A stretch of 64,000 nucleotides of DNA from Phytohabitans flavus (lineage in GTDB: Bacteria; Actinomycetota; Actinomycetes; Mycobacteriales; Micromonosporaceae), in contig NZ_AP022870.1 in NCBI RefSeq assembly GCF_011764545.1, forward strand, positions 1,348,001 through 1,412,000, given 5' to 3'. The position numbers and the translations under genes are program-made. Numbering within the stretch: the first letter of the stretch is position 1; the number at the start of each line of letters is the position of its first letter. This document shows positions 18,784-25,345 of this stretch, piece by piece. The notes beneath the pieces are model-generated. The model did not search any database and had not been told where the DNA came from. It saw only the letters and a list, made by a program, of their open reading frames with translations.

Positions 18784-19383
18784 ATGGCGGGTAGGGGCAG
18801 GCCGCGGGAGTTCGACATTGATGAGGCGCTCGACGTCGCCATTGTTGTCTTCTGGCGGCAGGGGTACGAGGGGACCACCCTCGACGATCTGACTGGAGCG
18901 ATGGGTATCAGCCGCCCAAGTCTGTACGCTGCTTTCGGCGACAAGGAAGCGACGTTCAAACGCGCCGTGCAGCGGTACACGCAGGTCGACATGCGCTACG
19001 TCGAGACGGCTCTGGCCCAGTCCACGGCTTTCGCCGTGGCGGCGGAGTACCTCCAGGGCAATATTCGGACCATCACGAATCCGGATCGGCCGCCCGGCTG
19101 CCTGACTGTTCAGGGCGGGGTCTCCGGCTCGCAGGCTGACCAGCGGATCGTCGAACTCCTCAATACGGTCCGGATTGCGGTCGAGGCGCGTCTTACCGCT
19201 CGCTTCAAGCAAGCTATTGCGGACGGCGATCTTCCCGAGACCGAGGACCCGGCAGACCTGGCGAGGTACCTGTTGACGGTGACAAGCGGCCAGGCCATCC
19301 AGGCGGGTGCTGGCGCGACTCGCGCTCAGTTGTCGCGCGTGGCCGAGCACGCGCTGGCGGCCTTTCGGCCTTTCGCATCGTGA
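18784..19383 (+). CDS. TetR family transcriptional regulator
   Basis: A 199-aa protein with an N-terminal TetR HTH: GRPREFDIDEALDVAIVVFW, then TTLDDLTGAMGISRPSLYAAF and GDKEATFKRAV. The rest is a helical ligand domain (AEYLQGN, PGCLTVQGGV, ADLARYLLTVTSGQAIQAGAG), characteristic of the AcrR/ComR-like group that responds to electrophiles or xenobiotics. ATG 18784 precedes MAGRGRPREF. The following MDR oxidoreductase fragment (19733) is the kind of gene such regulators control, suggesting that the pair was split by an IS5 element (inference). Confidence 0.85.
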   Translation: MAGRGRPREFDIDEALDVAIVVFWRQGYEGTTLDDLTGAMGISRPSLYAAFGDKEATFKRAVQRYTQVDMRYVETALAQSTAFAVAAEYLQGNIRTITNPDRPPGCLTVQGGVSGSQADQRIVELLNTVRIAVEARLTARFKQAIADGDLPETEDPADLARYLLTVTSGQAIQAGAGATRAQLSRVAEHALAAFRPFAS

Positions 19384-19429
19384 TCCCTGGGCCGCGGCAA
19401 GACTGACGGGGCCGCGGTGCGAACGCGCT

Positions 19430-19735
19430 GGGCTTCTCGCCGGCGGCGGTCGACGGCTCCCCGCGCCCGGGCGTGCAAGGGGGATTCAAGGCCGGGACGA
19501 AGCCCCGTCGACCGGAGCAGGACCGGCAGCGAACGGAATCTGATCACCGACGCGCCACCGGCATTCCACTCACCGCCACCCTCACCGGTGGCAACCGCAA
19601 CGATCTCACCCCGCTCGTCCCGCTGCTACTGGCCGCGCCGCCGGTGCGGGCAAACGCGACCGGTCACGGCGCCGGCCTGGGTACCCAGTGCTGGGTCGTA
19701 GAGCGCGCCGTCGCCCACCTGCACTGGTTCCGTCA
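19430..19735 (+). mobile_element. IS5-family transposase remnant
   Basis: Across shifted frames, pieces of an IS5-type transposase can be read: RSPVDRSRTGSE and LITDA in one, then ATGIPLTATLTGGNRND, the hallmark of the family. A jump follows to LGTQCWVVERAVAHLHWFR, the segment with the last catalytic Glu. The residues between the two blocks are missing, so an internal deletion as well as frameshifts have killed it. It ends at the point where MDR reductase coding sequence begins. Confidence 0.7.
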
Positions 19736-19972
19736 GTTCACTATCACGAGTACGGCGGTGTGGAGACCCTCATGGTCGAGCACGTGCCGGACCCGCATCC
19801 CGGGCCCGGCGAGATCCGCGTCCGCGTCGCGGCGGCCGGCGCCAATCCCGTCGACTGGAAGGTGCGTTCCGGTGCGGTGCAGGAGGTGTTCCCCGTGGAC
19901 CTGCCCGCGATCCCTGGGCGTGATGCCGTCAGCGTGGTCGACGAGATGGGTGCGACTCGGGCGAGCACCTGA
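19733..19972 (+). pseudogene. NADP-dependent MDR oxidoreductase, N-terminal fragment
   Basis: Immediately after the IS5 remnant the frame reads VHYHEYGGVETLMVEHVP, then PGPGEIRVRVAAAGANPVD and LPAIPGRDAVSVVDEMG. This is the N-terminal catalytic domain of a quinone-oxidoreductase-like enzyme. Its own start codon is lost to the IS junction and the sequence leaves homology at about 19955, with a stop at 19970-19972. The NADPH-binding half is absent. Confidence 0.7.
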
Positions 19973-20118
19973 GACATCGTCCTGCGAGATTTGATCTCCA
20001 GGAGTGCATGGGTGAGCGCCAACGCAACACGCCGCCAGCGCTCCGATCCGATTCGCCGTGCGCCGCGAGGACCACATCGCACTGCGTCCCTGGCTCGCTC
20101 ACACGGCTCGTCGTAGCC

Positions 20119-20159
20119 GGTGCGCCCGTCGTTGAGGGTTCGACTCCGATCGGCGCACC
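20119..20159. repeat. 8-bp perfect inverted repeat enclosing a T-arm-like sequence
   Basis: GGTGCGCC at 20119-20126 pairs perfectly with GGCGCACC at 20152-20159. The 25-base loop contains GGTTCGACTCC, which resembles a tRNA T-loop, although its flanks do not form a proper T-stem. It could be a terminator-like hairpin or a heavily decayed tRNA. No full tRNA cloverleaf can be drawn. Confidence 0.35.
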
Positions 20160-20356
20160 CTCTGGCTGGCGGAGCGAAGCCTTGGGGCCGTCCGCAGCAC
20201 CCGACCACCCTTTCTGTACTGTGAGGAATAGAATTCGTTGGGCCGCGGTTCCTACCCACTGCAACGGCCGCCACAGCCAGACCGTGGAGGACGTCGCCAC
20301 CCATCACCATCGCAGTGCACAACCCCCGGACCCCGGGGACAGGAAGGAAGACCACC

Positions 20357-20755
20357 ATGTCCATGTCTGAGAGCGAGATCCGGGACGTCTTCGAGCGCTA
20401 CATCGAGGCGCTCAACGCTCACGACTTCGACCGCATGACCGAGTTCGTCCACGACGAGCTCGTCGAGAACGGCAAGGAGGTGACGCGCGAGCACATCATC
20501 GCGGAGCTGAAGGGGCACGGCGACGCCGTGCCGGACTTCGAGTGGCGGCCCCAGGACATCGCCATCGACGGTGACCGCGTTGCTGCGCGTCTGTACAACA
20601 AGGGCACGCACACCAAGGAGTGGTTCGGCGTCGCTCCCACGGGCAAGACGTTCGAGTTCGCCGAGTACTCGTTCCACAAGGTGCGCGACGGTCGCTTCTA
20701 CGAGATGAACTACCTAATCGACTCACAGGCAGTTCGCGACCAGCTCGACATCTGA
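20357..20755 (+). CDS. SnoaL-like ester cyclase / NTF2-fold protein
   Basis: A 132-aa protein with the NTF2-like layout of the SnoaL/ester-cyclase group: FERYIEALNAHDFDRM, then FVHDELVENGKEVTR and PDFEWRPQDIAIDGDRVAARL, GTHTKEWFGVAPTGK, FAEYSFHKVRDGRFYEMNYL. The conserved GxHxxxxxGxxPTGK and HKVRDGR elements are classic for polyketide-cyclase-like members. The start is ATG 20357, 6 bases after AGGAAGGAAG. A strong hairpin after the stop closes the transcript. The gene is monocistronic or shares a region with the DUF4188 gene; the substrate is unknown. Confidence 0.82.
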   Translation: MSMSESEIRDVFERYIEALNAHDFDRMTEFVHDELVENGKEVTREHIIAELKGHGDAVPDFEWRPQDIAIDGDRVAARLYNKGTHTKEWFGVAPTGKTFEFAEYSFHKVRDGRFYEMNYLIDSQAVRDQLDI

Positions 20756-20796
20756 CACCGCGGCATCCGGCAGGTAGGGCCATCAGCCCTGGTCGG

Positions 20797-20839
20797 GTCC
20801 TGCTTCCCGAGTCGGTGCCGCCGGCTCGGGAAGCAGGAC
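20797..20839 (+). terminator. Strong hairpin terminator after the ester-cyclase gene
   Basis: A perfect 15-bp inverted repeat, arms 20797-20811 and 20825-20839, with a 13-base loop. It lies 42 bases after a stop codon. There is no long T tract, as is common for actinomycete terminators. Confidence 0.7.
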
Positions 20840-20850
20840 GAGCCTTAACG

Positions 20851-20872
20851 CTATCGATAGGTAGATATCGAT
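20851..20872. promoter_or_regulatory. Candidate operator with two TATCGAT motifs
   Basis: CTATCGATAG (20851-20860) is a perfect 10-bp palindrome, and TATCGAT recurs at 20866-20872, 14 bases away on the same face of the helix to within half a turn. This AT-rich patch lies 30-50 bases before the DUF4188 start codon, where a promoter and repressor site are expected. Confidence 0.4.
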
Positions 20873-20902
20873 GCGATTCGATTGATGAAAGGTGGAGGAG
20901 AC

Positions 20903-21457
20903 ATGGCGAACAAGGCTGTCCCGGGCCGGGTCACCCACGAGTACGAGGGGGAGCTGGTGGTGTTCCACATCGGTATGACGTTCAACAAGTGGTGGCGGCC
21001 AGACCTGTGGCTGCCCGTCTTTCTCGCCATGCCGGCGATGATGCGTGAGCTTGTCGAGGACCCGGACTCGGGGCTGCTCGGCTTCGAGCTCCTCTTCAAC
21101 CGCAGAGGGCCGTTCGCCGTGCAGTACTGGTCCTCGGTCGACAAGCTCTACGACTACGCGTCCGCCGGCTCATTGAGCCACCGACCGGCATGGTCGAGGT
21201 TCAACGCGATGGCGAGGAAGCACCCCGAGGCAGTCGGCGTGTGGCACGAGACCTTCGTCGTCGAGCGAGCCGAGAGCATGTTCGTCGGAACACCGGCCAT
21301 GGGCCTGCCCAAGGCCACGAAGGTGGTACCGGTCGGCAAGGGGCACCACAGTGCCCGCGCTCGCCTGGCGGACGGAGCGACGACGGTGCCCGGAAGCCCG
21401 GCAGGCCCGCGCCCGGCTGAGGATCACGATGGCCGCCACGGGGGAGTCGGTGCCTGA
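20903..21457 (+). CDS. DUF4188 domain protein (monooxygenase-like)
   Basis: A 184-aa protein. Its core VFHIGMTFNKWWRPDLWLPVF, then MPAMMREL, GLLGFELLF and QYWSSVDKLYDYA, with HPEAVGVWHETFVV and the AESMFVGTPAMGLPKAT ending, matches the DUF4188 family, ferredoxin-fold proteins sometimes annotated as phenylacetaldoxime dehydratase- or monooxygenase-like. ATG 20903 follows GGTGGAGGAG at ideal spacing. The last 35 or so residues (from about residue 150) are Gly/Pro-rich and may be disordered. It precedes a broken SDR on the same strand and may share its regulation. The enzymatic role is not established for the family. Confidence 0.75.
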   Translation: MANKAVPGRVTHEYEGELVVFHIGMTFNKWWRPDLWLPVFLAMPAMMRELVEDPDSGLLGFELLFNRRGPFAVQYWSSVDKLYDYASAGSLSHRPAWSRFNAMARKHPEAVGVWHETFVVERAESMFVGTPAMGLPKATKVVPVGKGHHSARARLADGATTVPGSPAGPRPAEDHDGRHGGVGA

Positions 21458-21560
21458 TCTGCAGGCTCGACCCTCCGCTAGACCCCCATCCTCGATGCAT
21501 TTGCGAACACCCCGAGCAGCCACCAACCCGTCGACTTCGATCGCAGACGAGGACGCGCTC

Positions 21561-22418
21561 ATGTCGTTCAACTCGGTAGCTCCCCTGGAAGGGCGAATCG
21601 CCCTGGTGACGGGGGCCGGACGCCCCCGAGGAATCGGGCGCGGTATCGCGCGGGCCTTGGCCGAGGCCGGCGCGGACGTCGTCGTCACCGACGTCGGCGT
21701 GGGCCGGACCGACCTCGAGGCTGGAGGAGCCGGGCTCGGTGACAAACCTGAGGACCTCGAAGAATCCGCCCGGCTCGTCCGGGAGCGCGGCCGGCGGTCG
21801 ATGGCGCTCAGCCTCGACGTCACGGACGGCGCGGCGGCCGCTACTGTCCTCGAGCGGGTGCGCGACGAGCTCGGACCCGTGGACGTGCTGGTCAACAACG
21901 CGGGCACCGGGGTCGGCACTGGCCCGTTCCTGGAGCTCTCCGACAAGGACCTTGCCATCTCCTGGCAGGTCAACGTCCTGGGCCAGGTCAATCTGGCTCG
22001 CGCGGTCCTGCCAGGGATGATCGAGCTGGGTCGTGGATCGATCGTCAATGTGGCCTCGACCCTCGGCCCCGCCGGAGTCGGCGGGTACGGGGGCTAGGTC
22101 CTGGCCAAGCATGCGATCGTCGGGCTGACCCGGCTGCTGGCGCGCGAGTTCGGGCCAAAGGGCGTTCGCACCAATGCTGTGGCACCTGGCTACATCTTCA
22201 CCGATCTGGGTGAGGCGGAGCTGAGGCTCACCGCGTCCCGGCTCGGTATCGACCAGGAGAGCGCGCTCGACACGATGCTCTCCGAGATCCCTCTCGCCAG
22301 GGTCGGCCAACCTGACGACGTCGGCTCGGCTGTGGCCTGGCTCGCGGGCGAGGGCGCGAGCTTCATCAACGGAGCTGTCCTGCCGGTGTCCGGCGGGCAG
22401 CCGGCAGGACTGAACTAG
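21561..22418 (+). pseudogene. Short-chain dehydrogenase with TAG in place of the catalytic Tyr
   Basis: A full-length SDR (about 285 codons) reads in one frame from ATG 21561 to the TAG at 22416-22418. It has the TGAGRPRGIGRG cofactor motif, LVNNAGTG, IVNVASTLGP, then GLTRLLAREF, VRTNAVAPGY and a C-terminal VLPVSGGQP. The only defect is a TAG at 22095-22097, exactly where the YxxxK active site should be: the codons after it read VLAK. A single TAC-to-TAG change explains it. Translation would give a 178-residue product lacking the active site, so the gene is non-functional unless read through. Confidence 0.85.
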
Positions 22419-22549
22419 CTCCGAAAAGTGCGCGAGGAGGAGTTGTCGGCCGCGTCTGCACGGAGCGGGCTACTCACCCAGTTGCGCTGAGTAGGACGCC
22501 CTGGGCTGGACGCAGACTGGCAGGTTCCCACCCGGCACTGAGCCGCCGG

Positions 22550-22636
22550 ACGCCACAGGCCGCGGAACGGTTGGGCTACGAGCGCTACTGGTTCGCGGCT
22601 CACCACGGCCTGCCCAACACCATCTCGCCTGGCTGA
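22550..22636 (+). pseudogene. Luciferase-like (LLM) oxidoreductase fragment
   Basis: About 28 codons read AAERLGYERYWFAAHHG, then LPN and, after a few residues, a stop. This is the N-terminal signature of bacterial-luciferase-like flavin monooxygenases (AExLGYxRxWxAEHH). Nothing else of the gene survives on either side. An intact member of the same family is at 36419. Confidence 0.6.
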
Positions 22637-22954
22637 CCTTCCGCCGCGGAGTCGACCCCAACGCAGCGCGCTGTTTCCCACCCACACCGTCAAACCACTT
22701 CAGACGCGACACTAGGAATTTCCATGACTCTTGCCCCTGTTCTAGGAACATAGTTTTCAATGTGGCGGGACGAGATGCCTCACCTGAACCGTAATCGTCG
22801 GGAGGTGTTCGAAAGGGGCTCGTTTCTTCGTGAGGGTAGGTGATGAACTCGGCGTGAAATACCTTTCCGGGCTGCGCGGATGCTGTGAATCGCAATCTAG
22901 CGATGTCGGATATTGTTCGACTCCCTATCGCCCGTAGTGAAAGAAGGAGAAGCT

Positions 22955-23356
22955 ATGCACATTTTACCGACATTTAGGCGCCTGTTGATCGCCCTTGCCG
23001 CAACCGTCGCGGTTATGGGCACATTGGTGGCGATGAGCGCACCCGTCCAAGCAAAGTCTGCCGAAATCTCTGTCCAGCAAAGCGGAATCCATATAATTAA
23101 TCGTTCTGCGGGCGGAGGTCTGCACCTCCGGATCACATTCGGGAACGGCCTCAGTTCGCCTTGGGTAACAGGCGGGCAAGCCATGTTCATTACTCCGCGA
23201 GACGAGATATACCAAACTTTTCGAGTCTACATCAAGCGTCATTCGACTGGTGCGACCCGTCAGATCCCCGGAACGCATGTGTACAGCCCGTACAGAGGTA
23301 ATACAGTAACGTTGACCGGAACCTGGGATGCGCCTGGTGTTTCAGTTTCATCATAG
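22955..23356 (+). CDS. Secreted small protein of unknown function, lower GC
   Basis: A 133-aa protein with a clear signal peptide: basic start FRR, hydrophobic LLIALAATVAVMGTLVAMS and a cleavage site after APVQA (about residue 31). The mature part (about 102 aa) is beta-rich, with Gly and Thr, and has no Cys; the C-terminus has VTLTGTWDAPGVSVSS. AGAAGGAGA precedes ATG 22955. Codon use includes many A/T-ending codons, unlike all neighbours, so it was probably acquired by transfer. I recognise no family; it could be an antimicrobial or surface protein, but nothing proves this. Confidence 0.65.
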   Translation: MHILPTFRRLLIALAATVAVMGTLVAMSAPVQAKSAEISVQQSGIHIINRSAGGGLHLRITFGNGLSSPWVTGGQAMFITPRDEIYQTFRVYIKRHSTGATRQIPGTHVYSPYRGNTVTLTGTWDAPGVSVSS

Positions 23357-23472
23357 CAACTGACTCTATCCGCCATAAGGTCCGCACTGAACTAACGCTA
23401 CTCATCTGCCGCTGAACTCGAAATCGAGTGAAGAAAATTCAGTGGCGGCCTCCTGCTAAGTGCCGTTTGCAT

Positions 23473-23506
23473 GTGAGGGCTCGACGCGACACCGTCAAGC
23501 CCTCAC
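23473..23506. terminator. Hairpin with repeated GTGAGGGCT
   Basis: GTGAGGGCT (23473-23481) and AGCCCTCAC (23498-23506) form a 9-bp perfect stem, extended inward by GAC/GTC past one mismatch. It lies about 115 bases after the secreted-protein gene. The same GTGAGGGCTT recurs at about 23671, just after the tRNA-like 3' end, which may mark a duplicated junction. Confidence 0.4.
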
Positions 23507-23589
23507 GTCTGCAGCTCGGTCGGCCTTGTGCTCACGGTGCCGCGGCTGTTGGAGCTGGGCGGGTTTGTCGGCTTGGCGCTCATGGACCT

Positions 23590-23667
23590 CTTGACTCCGA
23601 AGAACGCTCTGCTGGTGCCCTTGATTCGGCGTCAAGGGGTCGTCGGTTCAAATCCGGCCGTCCCGAC
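23590..23667 (+). tRNA. tRNA-like 3' portion (anticodon arm, T-arm, acceptor 3' strand), probable remnant or att core
   Basis: The last 30 bases read as a tRNA end. A 5-bp T-stem (GTCGG/CCGGC, one G-U) encloses the loop TTCAAAT, and CGTCCCG-A follows as acceptor 3' strand. Upstream, CTTGA and TCAAG pair around the 7-base loop TTCGGCG, resembling an anticodon arm (CGG, proline codon CCG). No matching 5' acceptor strand or D-arm precedes it, and position 37 would be C, which is unusual, so a functional tRNA is unlikely. tRNA 3' ends are common integration sites, and an integrase fragment begins about 115 bases further on. Confidence 0.35.
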
Positions 23668-23782
23668 AGCGTGAGGGCTTCCACAGGTCAGAGCACCACA
23701 GCAGTCCTCTTTTCATAGCTCGACATGGATGCCTGGTCTGGTGCGCCGCTGTTGGACCGTTTGACTCGCCGAGGTTGCCGCC

Positions 23783-23935
23783 ATGTTGAAGATCGACATC
23801 ACCAAGCGCACCGTCGATCTGTCCGGAGTCTGGGCCGGATTCCTGCATGACTGGGACCGGACCCTGCGAGTCGGATCACCCACGACCAGTGACAGTCGGA
23901 GGTGGCCATCGTCGAGGCGGTGCGGCTGTGCGTGA
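23783..23935 (+). pseudogene. Site-specific integrase, N-terminal fragment
   Basis: ATG about 23783 opens about 50 codons, MLKIDITKRTVDLSGVW, then AGFLHDWDRTLRVGSP, before an unrelated tail and stop. The FLxDWxRxLR motif is typical of the N-terminal SAM-like (core-binding) domain of actinobacterial tyrosine recombinases. The catalytic domain is absent. Its place beside a tRNA-like 3' end suggests the wreck of an integrated element. Confidence 0.45.
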
Positions 23936-24518
23936 GACGACACCCGGCTACCCGCTGGAGGCGGAGTCGGGCGAACCTCCTGCGTTCTGCCTGGTCCTCA
24001 ACCGGACAAGCACTTGCCGCTGCGCCTGGGTGGCCGGGCACGACGTCCGATGGCGCCCGTTCATGGGCTTGCCGCTGTGGCGCCGAAACGTACCTGCTCG
24101 CGGATGTATCCGGCAACGACCCTCACCCCCATCCGATCCTGCCCCGGATCAGCGGGCTGGATCCAGGTCCGCAACGGTGACCCCACGGGACCTGCCGTTT
24201 CACCCGGACGGTCTGCCACCGGGGAACGGCCCGTCGCAGCCTCGCCGGCCCCGTCGCCCAGAGGCGAGTCCGTCCAGCAGGCGACTTGTGGCGCACTCTG
24301 GTGGGGGTCGGCGTCAAGCAAGGAGCCGTAACCTGCGCCTCCCGCGTGACTCGTCTTCGGCCGCGCGGGTGAAGAGCTCGCCGCCGTTTGAGGCCGCCAG
24401 CCCCGTGGCAGACCCCGCTGTCGGCTCCGCCACCGTGGCGGCCGGCGCCAATACCGTGCCAGAATCCGCCACTACCAGCGAAGACTCCGCGAACGCCAAC
24501 TGCGGCTCGAGTATTAGG
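23936..24518. other. Non-coding or degraded stretch
   Basis: About 580 bases after the integrase fragment with no supportable gene. Long plus-strand frames are open but have no conserved motif, good start or consistent codon bias. Probably further decayed element DNA. Confidence 0.3.
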
Positions 24519-25007
24519 CTAGTGAAGGATGTCCCGGAACTCCGGTTGAAGGCCGGCGGTACCGGCGATCTGAGCGCAGCGTGCGTCTGTCGTGCAGGCG
24601 TTGATGGCTTGGGTGTCGTCCGTTGGAAGCTCGGTGTTGGCGTCGATTGTCAGGTCCTCGACCGGCCCGCACATCCAGAGTGGACCGTTGTCTGCCCAGT
24701 AGTTGCCGCTGAAGCGGATATGGGATATCGCCCCGCCGAGGTCTACGGCCGAGCACCCGCCGGTCGATCCGAAGACGAAGTCGTAGATTACGTTGTCGGT
24801 CACTCGGATCCAGCTGGAGCCCCAGTCCGTGTACACCGCCCAGTAGGGCTGCTGCATGTCGTGGACGAGGTTGCGGGTGATCAGGGCGGAGTTGTCCCAG
24901 GAGTCACCGTGGCCGAACGTGGTGTAGATGCCACCGCCGTCGTACAGATACTTCATGTAGTCGAACAGGTGGTTGCCGACGATCGTGGCGCCCGTGTTTG
25001 TCCAAGT
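24519..25007 (-). pseudogene. Right-handed parallel beta-helix protein, C-terminal fragment
   Basis: The minus-strand frame encodes repeated N-(hydrophobic)-I-x-x-N units typical of a parallel beta-helix: NTGATIVGNHLFDYM, then LITRNLVHDMQQP, IRVTDNVIYDF, HIRFSGNYWAD. It ends at 24519 with a short hydrophilic tail (GLQPEFRDILH), a common end of secreted polysaccharide lyases or alginate-lyase-like proteins. The N-terminal part, with signal peptide and catalytic region, is missing; homology stops at about 25007, exactly where an SDR fragment begins on the other strand. Confidence 0.65.
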
Positions 25008-25008
25008 C

Positions 25009-25236
25009 GGCCCGCGCCGCGTCACCGTCAACACCGTCGCGCCCGGCGTCATCGACACCGACATGCACCAGGGGCGTCTCGTCGGCGACGCGCTGGCCTG
25101 GCTGTCATCCCTGACACCCATGGGCCGGATCGGCACGCCCGAAGAGGTCGCTGACGTAGTGGCCTTCCTCGCCTCCGACGACAGCCGCTGGGTGACCGGC
25201 CAATGGATCGACGCATCAGGTGGCACACTGCTGTAG
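25009..25236 (+). pseudogene. Short-chain dehydrogenase, C-terminal fragment
   Basis: The frame reads VTVNTVAPGVIDTDMHQG, then LTPMGRIGTPEEVADVVAFL and WVTGQWIDASGGTLL, the complete C-terminal third of a FabG-like SDR ending in a normal stop. The Rossmann motif and YxxxK are absent. It abuts the broken beta-helix gene head to head at 25007-25009, a recombination junction. Confidence 0.75.
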
Positions 25237-25345
25237 CGAGCACGGCCGACCTCGTCGGCGGGCGCGACGCACCGGTCAACCACCTGACCTTCAGCTTCAC
25301 CTCCACCGGGTCTGAGGAGCCGTGGGTGCGTCGATAGGCAGCTGA

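Noticed and set aside
20060..20160. A class II tRNA ending in the GGCGCACC hairpin.
   Set aside because: An upstream TGCGCCG can pair with the end, but no D-arm, 7-base anticodon loop or proper T-stem forms.
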